Positions 33,541 to 43,196 of a stretch of DNA of 64,000 bases are shown here, piece after piece. The stretch spans positions 124,001-188,000 of the forward strand of contig NZ_JADFFL010000002.1 of the NCBI RefSeq assembly GCF_015222005.1, written 5' to 3'. Positions within the stretch are counted from its first letter, which is position 1; each line of letters opens with the position of its first letter. The translations under genes and the position numbers were made by a program. The DNA is from Mucilaginibacter myungsuensis. GTDB taxonomy: Bacteria; Bacteroidota; Bacteroidia; Sphingobacteriales; Sphingobacteriaceae. The notes below the pieces were generated by a model, which was not told the origin of the DNA, made no database searches, and was given only the letters and a program-made list of their open reading frames with translations.

Positions 33541-35049
33541 ATGAAGAAAACATTACTCATCACCTTTGCCGCGATGGCATTTTTAGTCACCGGCTGTAAA
33601 AAGAATACAGACGAAATGATAACACCGGTCACTCCGCCGGTAGTCAATCCTCCTGCGGTCCCTAAGGACTATGCCCTTAACGAAAACTTCGAGAGCGGTG
33701 TTAAGCAAGGCTACGATGCCGGTAATTTGGTTTTGGCCACCGGATCCTGGAACATCGACGGCGGTTTGTTAGGATCGGATCCTAACGATACAAAAAACGG
33801 CAGCAAGTCGATACGCTTGCAAGGCACCCCAGCCAATCCTTTACGTGTTGGTACATTGACCATGAATTTCGACATCAAGCACCTGACCTCGTTTTCGGTT
33901 AAAGCGGCATTGACAAATTTCTCTGATAAAGCACGCGGCGCGAATGCGACCTTGAAAGGTTATTTTGAGGTCCAAATATCTACCGACGCCGGAAAAACCT
34001 TTAAAAAGATCGGCCAGACTGTGAATTGCGACACCGTACTTAAAGCAACTAAATATACGATCACAGATAGCGTTGTACGTTTCCGCATCATAAACACATC
34101 CGATATGAACGGATCAAACAAGGTCCGCATCAATATTGATGACATTGAATTTGCAGGTAAAGGTGACCCAGGTATCACCGTTGGTACGCCTGAAGCACCG
34201 ACCGATCCGGACCCGGGTACAGGAGCGCCCGCTGCTACGCCGCGTCCTGCAGTTACTACAGGCACCGATGTGCCGCCAACTACAGGTGATAACAGCAACT
34301 TGCTGATGGGTAATCCATCTAACGCCCAAGCGTCAATCGCCACAAGTGATAACTACCTGATCGATATGGGTTACTATACCGAATCGTACAATGCAACAAA
34401 AGGTACACCAAACTGGGTAAGCTGGCATTTGGATAATTCCAATACCACTAATGCGACCGGCCGTCTGGATAACTTTGCTGCCTGGAGTGGTTTACCTTCG
34501 ACGTTTTTTGCGGTGCAGAGCAATAGCTATTCAGGTTCAGGCTTTGACAGGGGACACAACTGCCCGTCGGCCGACAGGACAAGTTCTACCGCGGCTAACG
34601 GTGCTACTTTCCTGATGACCAATATGATCCCGCAGGCACCAAATAACAATCAGCAAATTTGGAATGAGTTTGAGCAATACCTTCGTCTGCAAACACTACA
34701 AGGTAACGAGGTTTACATCATTATGGGCAGTTACGGGATAGGCGGCGTAGGGTCTTTAAGTACTACTACTGTCACCACCATCGCAAGTGGAAAGATCACC
34801 GTACCGGCTAATGTATGGAAAGTAGCAGTGATCATCCCGGCAGGAAATGGCGATATCATCCGCACCGGCGCCGGCACTCGCGTAATTGCTATCAACACAC
34901 CAAATCTTAATTCTGTTACCGGCAAAGATTGGGCAAAATATATTGTTACCGTTCGCTCTATCGAGCAGGCTACCGGTTACAACCTGTTATCATCATTGCC
35001 GCAGAGCGTTCAGGATGCGATCGAGACCGGCAAAGATTCGGGCATTTAA
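33541..35049 (+). CDS. Secreted lipoprotein DNA/RNA non-specific endonuclease, copy 1
   Basis: The 502-residue protein has a lipoprotein signal (FLVTGCKKN), an N-terminal region of about 190 residues with carbohydrate-binding-like or jelly-roll character, a Pro/Thr linker, and a DNA/RNA non-specific nuclease domain. The active-site motif DRGH (in GFDRGHNCPSADRT) carries the catalytic His, and the metal-binding Asn is in TNMIPQAPNNN. It probably degrades extracellular nucleic acids. It is followed 134 bp later by a paralogue of the same architecture. CATCTTTG at 33514-33521 is a likely -7 element. Confidence 0.93.
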   Translation: MKKTLLITFAAMAFLVTGCKKNTDEMITPVTPPVVNPPAVPKDYALNENFESGVKQGYDAGNLVLATGSWNIDGGLLGSDPNDTKNGSKSIRLQGTPANPLRVGTLTMNFDIKHLTSFSVKAALTNFSDKARGANATLKGYFEVQISTDAGKTFKKIGQTVNCDTVLKATKYTITDSVVRFRIINTSDMNGSNKVRINIDDIEFAGKGDPGITVGTPEAPTDPDPGTGAPAATPRPAVTTGTDVPPTTGDNSNLLMGNPSNAQASIATSDNYLIDMGYYTESYNATKGTPNWVSWHLDNSNTTNATGRLDNFAAWSGLPSTFFAVQSNSYSGSGFDRGHNCPSADRTSSTAANGATFLMTNMIPQAPNNNQQIWNEFEQYLRLQTLQGNEVYIIMGSYGIGGVGSLSTTTVTTIASGKITVPANVWKVAVIIPAGNGDIIRTGAGTRVIAINTPNLNSVTGKDWAKYIVTVRSIEQATGYNLLSSLPQSVQDAIETGKDSGI

Positions 35050-35073
35050 TTGATCTCCGATCATCATATTTAT

Positions 35074-35100
35074 CGAAAGGCTCCTTAATGGGGCCTTTCG
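35074..35100 (+). terminator. Terminator between the two nuclease genes
   Basis: CGAAAGG (35074-35080) pairs with CCTTTCG (35094-35100), followed by TGTTTT. This indicates that the two paralogues are transcribed separately. Confidence 0.7.
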
Positions 35101-35183
35101 TGTTTTCAGGTCGCTATGCAAAAATATCGGTAGGCGATAGCTCTAAAACCCCCATCTTTGCCCCATCACGATCCGATAATAAG

Positions 35184-36593
35184 ATGAGAAAGCCCCTGCT
35201 GATAACCTTTACGCTACTTACCCTGTTTACTGCAAGCTGTACTTTAGATACCAGGCAACCTATACAGACCGCCGTAGCCCCCGCAGGATTCTCCCTTGCC
35301 GAGGATATGGAAAAAGGCGTTAAAGCCGGTTACGCCACAGGCAATGTCACGCTAACTGACGGAAGCTGGACCTTTGTTGATGCCCTCATCGGCACACAAG
35401 ATGCCGACGCTAAGAATGGAACAAGGTCGGCAAGGCTGCGCAACGGCTACATCAGCATGAATTTCGATATCGCTAATGTGAGCAGTATCAAGATCAGCCA
35501 CGCTAAATATGGCAACGATGCCGACGCTAAATGGCAACTGATGATATCGACCGATGGCGGCGCTACTTATACCCAATTGGGCGATACCATTAATGAGACA
35601 TCGACCGATCTAACGACCGATATCTTTGCGGTGACCGATACCGGTAACATCCGTTTTAAGTTACAGAAGAAGGGTAACGCACGCATCAATATTGATGATA
35701 TTGTGATCAGCGGAAAAGGGACATTGGCTATCACAGCAGATGCACCTCGAGTGCCGGTAAACACAGGTGGCGGCATAGCCGCCGAGCCGCGACCGATAGA
35801 TAAGTCGGGCGATGATGTGCAGCCCGTTAGCGGCGATAACAGCAATATGCTGATGGGCAATCCCTCGGGCGCTAAGACCTCATTAATATCAAAAGATAAC
35901 TACCTAATAGACATGGGCTATTACGTCGAGTCGTACAATGCTACCCGCGGTACACCAAATTGGGTAAGCTGGCACCTGGATAATAGCAATACTACCGGCA
36001 CCGCCGACAGAATGAATGATTTTGCCGCCTGGAGCGATCTGCCCAAAAGTTTCTTCGCTGTGCAGAGCAACAGTTACATGGGCTCGGGTTTTGACAGGGG
36101 GCATAACTGCCCGTCGGCCGATAGGACCAGTTCGACAGCGGCCAACAGCGCGACGTTCCTGATGACGAACATGATCCCGCAAGCGCCTAAAAACAATCAG
36201 GATACCTGGAGCGAATTTGAACAACATCTGCGCCGATTGGCCCGGCAAGGTAACGAGGTCTACATTATTATGGGCTGCTACGGCGAAGGAGGCATCGGTT
36301 CAGCAAGTTCAGCTACGGTCAAAACCCTTGCTAAAGGCAAGATCACCGTGCCATCTAACATTTGGAAAGTGGCCGTGATACTCCCTGCTGGTAACGGCGA
36401 TATCATCCGCACAGGCAGCAACGCGCGGGTGATCGCTATCAATACGCCTAACGTAAATACGGTGGTTAAAGATTGGCGCAAATACATAGTGACCGTAAGA
36501 TCGATAGAGCAGGCTACCGGGTATGATCTGCTATCGGCCTTGCCTCAGCGCGTGCAGGATGAGTTGGAGGTTGGTAAGGATAGGGGGATATAA
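35184..36593 (+). CDS. Secreted lipoprotein DNA/RNA non-specific endonuclease, copy 2
   Basis: The ATG at 35184 (MRKPLLITF) gives a lipoprotein signal with Cys in TASCTLD; the much longer in-frame opening at 34929 runs inside the previous gene. Length is 469 residues. The nuclease domain is very like copy 1, including FDRGHNCPSADRTSS and TNMIPQAPKNN. The N-terminal region is more diverged and has shorter linkers. A CATCTTTGCCCC segment upstream of both copies shows that the promoter was duplicated too. Confidence 0.93.
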   Translation: MRKPLLITFTLLTLFTASCTLDTRQPIQTAVAPAGFSLAEDMEKGVKAGYATGNVTLTDGSWTFVDALIGTQDADAKNGTRSARLRNGYISMNFDIANVSSIKISHAKYGNDADAKWQLMISTDGGATYTQLGDTINETSTDLTTDIFAVTDTGNIRFKLQKKGNARINIDDIVISGKGTLAITADAPRVPVNTGGGIAAEPRPIDKSGDDVQPVSGDNSNMLMGNPSGAKTSLISKDNYLIDMGYYVESYNATRGTPNWVSWHLDNSNTTGTADRMNDFAAWSDLPKSFFAVQSNSYMGSGFDRGHNCPSADRTSSTAANSATFLMTNMIPQAPKNNQDTWSEFEQHLRRLARQGNEVYIIMGCYGEGGIGSASSATVKTLAKGKITVPSNIWKVAVILPAGNGDIIRTGSNARVIAINTPNVNTVVKDWRKYIVTVRSIEQATGYDLLSALPQRVQDELEVGKDRGI

Positions 36594-36833
36594 AAAGTTC
36601 ATTTAATTATTCTACAAGCAAATTGATCCGTAACTAAGAGCGTCGTAAGCAAATATTCATATTGTTGCAAATTGTTGATTGTCAAATGATTATGAAAATA
36701 GAATTTTGAAAATGTTAACCTTTGTAAACTTTCACCCCGTCGTTTGTGTCCCTACAAATGACCGACCGCGAGGGCAGCTATAGTCGCCTGTGCCCCACGG
36801 GCGACGGAGCGGATCATATCAGATGGCAAATTG
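36594..36833. other. Intergenic region with hairpin, no gene
   Basis: AT-rich for the first 120 bases. GTCGCC and GGGCGAC around 36784-36807 form a hairpin that may end the nuclease or exonuclease transcripts. No open frame has a recognisable product. Confidence 0.4.
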
Positions 36834-37865
36834 CTAACTGCCAACCGCTACCTGCCCGCTCTCCACTACCTCCATCGAGTCGTCATCTTCCGTTCCATAC
36901 AGCGTATGTACCTCGTGTGCATCAAAACCTATCTCGTTAAGGTAACGGGTAAAGCTGGCGGTGTAACCGTGGGTGAGATAGACCTTTTCGCAACCGGTGG
37001 CATCTATGGCGCTGATGAGGCCGTCCCAGTCGGCATGATCGGACATAATAAACCCACGGTCGGCGGCGCGGCGGCGTTTGGCCCCGCGGATGGCCATCCA
37101 TCCCGAGCAATAGCCAAAACTATACGGCCCGAACTTGCGCATCCAGGGCGTACCAACGGACGATGGCGGGGCTATGATGATGCCTTTACGTACATCTTCT
37201 TTAGGTGTTTCTTGCGTTATGCGTGTTGTAGGGTTAAGGATGATACCATTACGACGGAGTGCGTCGTTGGTATTCTCGATCACACCATGGGTGTAAACCT
37301 GCCCGATAGAAAGATCCAGATTTTGCAGGATTCGTTGGGCTTTGCCCAACGAATAACCGACAATAACCGTAGCGACGTTATTCTCTACATTCTGCCGCCA
37401 CCAGCTGTTCACCTCGTTAAATATATCTAACTGTGGTTTCCATTTGTAAACCGGCATGCCAAACGTACACTCGGATATAAAATGGTGGCAATTGACCGGT
37501 TCGAAGGGTGCGCAAACGCCGTCGTCATCAACTTTATAGTCGCCGGAAACGACCCATATCTCACCTTTGTACACCACCCGTATTTGCGCCGACCCTATCA
37601 CATGCCCGGCAGGGAACAAGGTGATCTCGACACCGTTCTTGGTCACCGTTTCGCCGTATTCAATGGTTTGCAGGTTGATATCGCCCAATCGGTACAACAT
37701 TACCTCACGCGACAGGTGGTGTGCCAGGTAACGCTTATGCCCCACGTAGGCATGGTCGGCATGGGCATGGGTGATCACCGCATCATCCACAGGTTTCCAT
37801 GGGTCGATGTAGAATTTGCCTTTGGCACAATAGATACCGCGGTCGGTGAATTCGAGTAAAGCCAT
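36834..37865 (-). CDS. Metallo-beta-lactamase-fold exonuclease (ligase-associated type)
   Basis: The 343-residue protein has the MBL metal motif THAHADH at about residues 32-38, further ligands in FPAGHVIGS and VVSGDYK, and a C-terminal beta-CASP-like part with SDHADWDGL. It matches the family of exonucleases usually encoded with an ATP-dependent DNA ligase and an Lhr-type helicase. Neither partner is in this window, so the gene stands alone. It probably acts in DNA repair. Confidence 0.85.
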   Translation of the reverse strand: MALLEFTDRGIYCAKGKFYIDPWKPVDDAVITHAHADHAYVGHKRYLAHHLSREVMLYRLGDINLQTIEYGETVTKNGVEITLFPAGHVIGSAQIRVVYKGEIWVVSGDYKVDDDGVCAPFEPVNCHHFISECTFGMPVYKWKPQLDIFNEVNSWWRQNVENNVATVIVGYSLGKAQRILQNLDLSIGQVYTHGVIENTNDALRRNGIILNPTTRITQETPKEDVRKGIIIAPPSSVGTPWMRKFGPYSFGYCSGWMAIRGAKRRRAADRGFIMSDHADWDGLISAIDATGCEKVYLTHGYTASFTRYLNEIGFDAHEVHTLYGTEDDDSMEVVESGQVAVGS

Positions 37866-37957
37866 GTTTTGTTGACCAGTGATCGGTTAACCGGTGACCG
37901 GTTGATCAGTGATCAGTTTTAAGATAACCATCGGCCCGCCAATTAGTTTAAACCAAA

Positions 37958-37982
37958 AACGTCCCGCTAAAAGCGGGACGTT
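37958..37982 (-). terminator. Terminator of the C-terminal processing protease gene
   Basis: AACGTCCCGCT and AGCGGGACGTT form an 11-bp perfect stem with a 3-nt loop, with a T run on the minus strand. It lies 50 bp after the protease stop. Confidence 0.85.
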
Positions 37983-38031
37983 CGTATTACTTCTTGTCTT
38001 GTCTCTTGAATCTATATTCTTGACTCTAACC

Positions 38032-40224
38032 CTACTGCATGATCTGCTGTTTCACCGTAGCGGCATAGTTAGGGTCAAGGGCAATATAGTCGGTCAGGAT
38101 CTGGCCTGCTTCTATCTTTAAGAAATCAAGGTCGCTTGGTTTTTTGCCGGCTTTTTTATCAACCTCTTTAGCAATATCGCCTTTCTTTAAAGCCGGGAAG
38201 CCTGAGGCTACACGTTTTAAGTTCACGCGCTCAAAAGCGGTCTTTTCGTCCTCGTCGCGTTGTTTTTTAAGGGTCGCTTCGTTCAGGCTTACCGTAGTTT
38301 CGGCATCACGCTTTTTGTATTCCTGAATATCGGCCAACATGTATTTGTAATTGTCGTTCTTAGCCATGCGGTCGTTGTGTAACTTGGCAAGCTTAGGCAA
38401 CACGGTGGCTACACTGCCCACAGGGGTGTAGTTACTCTTGGCGATCATATCGAATGGCAATGCCGAAGGCTCGGTATCCTCGCCGTATTTATCCATCGGG
38501 ATAATAGACGGGAACTTGATATCAGGCATTACACCTTTATGTTGTGTAGAACTGCCGCTCACACGGTAGAATTTAGCCACAGTAAGGTTCAACTGACCGA
38601 ACATGTTCTGGCTGCCCGGCGCATTGGCAACTATTTTAGTATCGTTCTTTTTTAAAGCTGCCAACTGGTTCTTGATCTCTTGCGGGATCTGTTTGTCCAG
38701 GTCGATAGCATTTTGCACCGTACCTTTACCATAGGTTTGTGAACCAACAATGATACCGCGACCGTAGTCCTGTATCGCACCCGAGAATATCTCTGAAGCC
38801 GACGCACTAAAGCGATCTACCATAACGGCTAAAGGACCGTTCCAGGCGATGTTAGGGTCTTCATCCTCTTCCACGTCAGTTTTACGGGTATCGCGTACTT
38901 GTACAACCGGGCCGGTCTTAATGAATAAGCCGGTCAGCTCTACAGCCTCGATCAGCGAGCCGCCACCATTTTGACGAAGGTCCATTACCACACCGTCTAC
39001 ACCTTCTTTTTTAAGGGTATCTAAGATCAGCCTAACGTCGCGGGTTGTGCTCTTATAGTTAGGATTACCGGCACGGTAATCAGCAAAGTCCAGATAGAAT
39101 GCAGGTACCGATATGATACCGATCTTTACCTGCTTGCCATTGTTATTATAAGTACGGATCTCTTTTTGAGCCGATTGATCTTTCAGGATGATCTTCTCCC
39201 GCACTAAAGCCAGCTCGCGTGGTTTGTCTGTAGTCCCTTTACCTTTTGGCAGAATCATTAACCGCACCATGGTACCCTTGCTACCGCGGATCAGCGCGAT
39301 AGCGTTCTCTATCCTCCAGCCGATCACTTCAGAGAATTTGCCATCTTTACCTTGCGCTACCGCAACAATACGGTCACCTATCTCTAACTGCTTGCTTTTA
39401 TCGGCAGGGCCGCCGGCAACAACGCTCTTAATGGTCACGTACTCGTTCTCTGATTGTAGCGTGGCACCAATACCCTCTAACGAGCGCGACATATCAATAT
39501 TAAAATTGGCCGCGTTTGATGGGTTAAAGTAATTGGTATGCGGATCTATGGTCTCGGTAAAAGCATCCATATAGATCTGGAACACGTCCTGATTGTTCAA
39601 CTTGTTAGAGTTGCTCAGCAGGTCTTTATAACGTTTTTTCAAACTTTCGCGATTGGCGGCCATATCTGCTTTAGCCAATTTTAGGTTCAGCAGATCGTAT
39701 TTAACACGCTTGTTCCATAGCTCGTCCATATCGGTAACTGTGGCTACCCATGGCATTTTAGAACGGTCGTAAGTGAAATTCTCGGTCTTGTTAAAGTCAA
39801 ATACTTTATCAACCTGAGCCAAAGAGTAGTTCACACGTTCGTTGTAGCGTTTTTGATAAACGTTGAAGATGTAGAACACATCGTTCAGGTTGCCTTCGCG
39901 CATATCATCGTCTAACACGGTACGGAATTTCTCGAATTCCTTCACGTCCGATGCCAGCAGGTAATTGTGGTTTTCGTCCAAGCGTTTCAAGTATTTATCA
40001 AATACCAGCGCCGATATCGAATCATTCAGCGGTACCTTTTTATAGTTCAGGTTGGTGATGAACTGGGTAACGGCACGTACGGCAACGCTTTGCTGCTCAT
40101 CAGGCTCAATATCATTTGATCCTTTTACTTTAACAATTGGTTTTTTCTCCGGCAGTTTTTCTGATGCTGCGGTGCAGGCAAAGGCCGAGCCAAGGAGAAG
40201 CGCTATATATAATCTCTTGAACAT
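38032..40224 (-). CDS. prc: C-terminal (tail-specific) processing protease, S41 family
   Basis: The start at 40224 gives a lipoprotein-type signal (ALLLGSAFACTA). The 730 residues contain an N-terminal helical domain, a PDZ domain (about 235-325; GGPADKSKQLEIGDRIVAV) and the S41 protease core with the nucleophile in RFSASASEIFSG and the catalytic lysine in YGKGTVQ. The length fits Prc of Gram-negative bacteria. It degrades periplasmic proteins with exposed C-termini. It is a single gene with its own terminator. Confidence 0.94.
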   Translation of the reverse strand: MFKRLYIALLLGSAFACTAASEKLPEKKPIVKVKGSNDIEPDEQQSVAVRAVTQFITNLNYKKVPLNDSISALVFDKYLKRLDENHNYLLASDVKEFEKFRTVLDDDMREGNLNDVFYIFNVYQKRYNERVNYSLAQVDKVFDFNKTENFTYDRSKMPWVATVTDMDELWNKRVKYDLLNLKLAKADMAANRESLKKRYKDLLSNSNKLNNQDVFQIYMDAFTETIDPHTNYFNPSNAANFNIDMSRSLEGIGATLQSENEYVTIKSVVAGGPADKSKQLEIGDRIVAVAQGKDGKFSEVIGWRIENAIALIRGSKGTMVRLMILPKGKGTTDKPRELALVREKIILKDQSAQKEIRTYNNNGKQVKIGIISVPAFYLDFADYRAGNPNYKSTTRDVRLILDTLKKEGVDGVVMDLRQNGGGSLIEAVELTGLFIKTGPVVQVRDTRKTDVEEDEDPNIAWNGPLAVMVDRFSASASEIFSGAIQDYGRGIIVGSQTYGKGTVQNAIDLDKQIPQEIKNQLAALKKNDTKIVANAPGSQNMFGQLNLTVAKFYRVSGSSTQHKGVMPDIKFPSIIPMDKYGEDTEPSALPFDMIAKSNYTPVGSVATVLPKLAKLHNDRMAKNDNYKYMLADIQEYKKRDAETTVSLNEATLKKQRDEDEKTAFERVNLKRVASGFPALKKGDIAKEVDKKAGKKPSDLDFLKIEAGQILTDYIALDPNYAATVKQQIMQ

Positions 40225-40301
40225 ATCTTTAGTTGATTTTAGATCGGTTTTGATATTAAACATCAATAGTTGTGCCTTATTGTATTTTGCTAATGTAATA
40301 A

Positions 40302-40332
40302 AAAAGAGACTCGCTGTACCGGAGTCTCTTTT
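40302..40332 (-). terminator. Terminator of the gene at 40448-41077
   Basis: AAAAGAGACTC (40302-40312) and GAGTCTCTTTT (40322-40332) make an 11-bp perfect stem with a 9-nt loop, with A/T flanks on both sides. It lies between the gene at 40448 and the prc start, about 115 bp past the former's stop. Confidence 0.75.
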
Positions 40333-40447
40333 ATGAATAACAATATTACAAATTATGTTTTACGGAAAGTGCGAGGGCAAAATTTATTTACCGTTGGATC
40401 ACAATGCTTATGTACATTTTATAGGATGTGTTGTACAGGATGTGCTA

Positions 40448-41077
40448 TCACTCCTGGAAAGCCATATCAAAGGTCACCCCTGCGGCGTAGCGGGTGTTGC
40501 GCGTGGCGGCATAGCGGGTGTGTTGGATATAATTCAACTTTTTCTCTATCTCTATCAGATCGATCAGCCATCCTTTGGACGATGCCATATTGCGGGCATC
40601 TAAAAGATCCTGATTGGCCAGCGCAAAGTCGCCTATCTCATACTTAAGCATCGCCAGCTTTATCAGGTTAGCCAGTATCAGTTTATGGTCGCTTTGGCGG
40701 CGAGCCAAATTAGTGCTTTGCAAAAAATACCACTTAGCCTCGGAATAACGGCTTTGCCTCACATAAAGATCTGCCAGCAGACCAAATTGATAACTGGCCT
40801 GACCGTAAATGCGGTAGCGCATACTGTGCTGGGCGGCCTTCATGGTGTATGATTGGGCAACTTCTAATTCGCGGTCGCTCATAGGTAAGGGTTGGAGCGC
40901 CAGATGCGGGGTGCGGAGCTTTAGTTTTAACAGACTGGTGGTCTTGTAAGCCGGACCGAGCAGGTCCATCGGTTCAAATTGACGTAGCGGCGGCTTTTTA
41001 AATTTTAGCTTCCACCATTGGGCCGAGGCCGTAAAGCTAATAACAGTGCAACAAATTAAAAGTAGGAATTTCCTCAC
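40448..41077 (-). CDS. Secreted hypothetical protein with TPR-like helices
   Basis: The 209-residue protein has a signal peptide ending at TASAQ. The mature part from about residue 75 is helical, with spacing like tetratricopeptide repeats (AQSYTMKAAQ, YQFGLLADLYVRQSRYSEAKWYFLQST, LIKLAMLKYEIGDFALA). This suggests a protein-protein interaction role in the periplasm. No family name is recognised. TATATTTG at 41121-41128 (minus strand) is a likely -7 element. Confidence 0.7.
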   Translation of the reverse strand: MRKFLLLICCTVISFTASAQWWKLKFKKPPLRQFEPMDLLGPAYKTTSLLKLKLRTPHLALQPLPMSDRELEVAQSYTMKAAQHSMRYRIYGQASYQFGLLADLYVRQSRYSEAKWYFLQSTNLARRQSDHKLILANLIKLAMLKYEIGDFALANQDLLDARNMASSKGWLIDLIEIEKKLNYIQHTRYAATRNTRYAAGVTFDMAFQE

Positions 41078-41120
41078 GCTTTAACTTTAAGTATTGGAGC
41101 TTAATTGAATAACCGGCAAG

Positions 41121-41128
41121 CAAATATA
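41121..41128 (-). promoter_or_regulatory. -7 element for the TPR-like gene
   Basis: On the minus strand TATATTTG, a perfect TAnnTTTG, lies about 43 bp upstream of the start codon at 41077. Confidence 0.55.
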
Positions 41129-41217
41129 GCTCTAAATAAACCACTTGTACTTGTTTGCAATAAAATATGCGAATGGAGCAAGGCGACGAACAGGAAATTA
41201 ACGCTCACAGCACCGAT

Positions 41218-41844
41218 TTATTTCCTCGGTGTCGATAAATAATAATGCCAAAGGATCATGGTTGCGACTGAGCGGTTAGGCCGCCATTGTTCGGCCAATG
41301 CGATGAGTTCTTCGCGGGTAATAGCCGCGGGCAAACCTTTCAATCGTTTAAAAGCATTCACCGCAGCAAGATCGCCAGCAGGGAAGATATCCGCCCGTTG
41401 CAGTACGAACATCAGGTAAACATCCACCGTCCAATTACCGATCCCTTTTAATGAAACGAGCTTGGCGCGGACATCGTCGTCAGCCATGGTCTCAAATGCT
41501 TTCAGGTCGATATTAACATTGATAATAGCCTCGGCCAGATACCTTACATAAGCCGTTTTTTGGCGACTGAAATAGCAGGCTTTTAGTTCCTCGTCGCTTA
41601 ATTCTAATACGCCTTTGGGTGTAATTTTGGTCAACCGTTCCCGCAATTTATTTAAGACTGATAGCGCAGAAGCCAATGACACCTGCTGCTCTAAAATGAT
41701 ATGCACCAGCGACTCAAAGGTATTAGGCCGGCTCCACATGGGCGGGTAGCCATACCGTCGGATCACGCTTGCCAGGTGAAGGTCACGTTCAGCCAGTTGA
41801 TGGCAAATAGTGTGGAATGTGGATATGGTGACCTGGTTGAGCAT
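41218..41844 (-). CDS. DNA-3-methyladenine glycosylase II-like (HhH-GPD, AlkA type)
   Basis: The 208-residue base-excision glycosylase has the helix-hairpin-helix motif LKGIGNWTVDVYLM at about residues 129-142 and the catalytic Asp in IFPAGDLAAV. It lacks the N-terminal domain of Escherichia coli AlkA, as the shorter bacterial forms do. It removes alkylated purines. The 68-bp gap to rarA on the other strand must hold both promoters. Confidence 0.9.
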   Translation of the reverse strand: MLNQVTISTFHTICHQLAERDLHLASVIRRYGYPPMWSRPNTFESLVHIILEQQVSLASALSVLNKLRERLTKITPKGVLELSDEELKACYFSRQKTAYVRYLAEAIINVNIDLKAFETMADDDVRAKLVSLKGIGNWTVDVYLMFVLQRADIFPAGDLAAVNAFKRLKGLPAAITREELIALAEQWRPNRSVATMILWHYYLSTPRK

Positions 41845-41912
41845 ACGTTTGTTAATTTCAAATTTACTAAATATTTTAGGATAGCTCGTTTCAAATCCCC
41901 AACTTTACTTTT

Positions 41913-43193
41913 ATGAATAATTTGCCTCCATTGGCCGAGCGGATGCGGCCGGCCACGCTTGATGATTATGCCGGGCAACAGCACCTGGTAGGGAAGGGTG
42001 CGGTGTTGCGCAAAGCTATCGAGTCGGGCACGCTTCCGTCTATGATATTTTGGGGGCCGCCGGGTGTGGGTAAAACTACGCTGGCTTATATTATTTCACA
42101 GTCGTTGTACAGGCCGTTCTTTTCGTTAAGCGCCATCAACTCGGGCGTGAAGGATGTGCGCGAGGTGATCGAGAAAGCATCTATCCTAAAACAACAGGGC
42201 GAGGTGTTGCCGATCTTGTTTATCGACGAGATACACCGCTTCTCTAAATCGCAACAGGATTCCTTACTGGGCGCCGTCGAGCGCGGCATTGTCACGCTGA
42301 TCGGCGCGACTACTGAAAATCCATCCTTCGAAGTTATCTCGGCTTTGCTATCCCGGTGCCAGGTCTACATCCTGAAACATCTGGAAGAAAGCGATCTGAT
42401 GGGCCTGCTCGACAAAGCATCTAAAGAAGACCCCATCCTAAAGGAGAAGAAGATAGAGATCGTAGAGAACGAAGCCATCCTTCGCCTCTCCGGTGGGGAT
42501 GCCCGCAAGTTGCTCAACGTTTTTGAGCTGCTGGTCAATTCCACCGATAAAAAGCAGATCAAGCTGACCAACAAATACGTGCTTGACCATGTGCAGCAGA
42601 ACATGGCCCTGTACGATAAGACCGGAGAGCAACACTACGATATTATTTCGGCCTTCATCAAATCAATGCGGGGCAGCGACCCTAATGGTGCAGTTTATTG
42701 GCTGGCGCGAATGATCGTAGGGGGCGAGGACCCGGTATTTATATCGCGCCGTATGCTAATATTAGCTTCCGAGGATATCGGTAATGCTAACCCTAACGCC
42801 TTGTTACTGGCACAGGCCTGTTTTGACTCGGTACGGGCGATCGGCATGCCCGAGTCACAATTGATCATGTCACAAACGGCTATATATTTGGCTACATCGC
42901 CTAAAAGTAACGCGGCTACTACGGCCATCAGCGCGGCCATTGCTTTAGTGAAAGCTACAGGCGATCTGCCTGTCCCGCTACATTTGCGCAACGCACCTAC
43001 CAAGCTGATGAAGAACATTGGGTACGGAAAGGATTACAAATACGCCCACAGTTACGAGGGTAACTTTACCGACCAGGATTTCCTTCCAGATGCCGTCAGC
43101 GGTACGCAGATCTTTCAACCGGGAAATAATGCTAAGGAGAACGAGATACGTGAAAAAATGCGGAAGCTTTGGGGGAACAGGTATAAATACTAA
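41913..43193 (+). CDS. rarA: Replication-associated recombination protein A (AAA+ ATPase)
   Basis: This clamp-loader-like ATPase acts at stalled replication forks. The 426-residue protein has Walker A GPPGVGKTT (about 47-55), Walker B LFIDEIHRF, sensor-1 GATTENPSFEV and a C-terminal helical tetramerisation part ending in the MgsA domain. Length is typical. It is divergent from the alkA-like gene, so two DNA maintenance genes share one intergenic region. Confidence 0.95.
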   Translation: MNNLPPLAERMRPATLDDYAGQQHLVGKGAVLRKAIESGTLPSMIFWGPPGVGKTTLAYIISQSLYRPFFSLSAINSGVKDVREVIEKASILKQQGEVLPILFIDEIHRFSKSQQDSLLGAVERGIVTLIGATTENPSFEVISALLSRCQVYILKHLEESDLMGLLDKASKEDPILKEKKIEIVENEAILRLSGGDARKLLNVFELLVNSTDKKQIKLTNKYVLDHVQQNMALYDKTGEQHYDIISAFIKSMRGSDPNGAVYWLARMIVGGEDPVFISRRMLILASEDIGNANPNALLLAQACFDSVRAIGMPESQLIMSQTAIYLATSPKSNAATTAISAAIALVKATGDLPVPLHLRNAPTKLMKNIGYGKDYKYAHSYEGNFTDQDFLPDAVSGTQIFQPGNNAKENEIREKMRKLWGNRYKY

Positions 43194-43196
43194 ATG

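Noticed and set aside
36831-37430. Open frame of 199 codons on the plus strand
   Set aside because: Antisense to the MBL exonuclease with its intact metal motifs.
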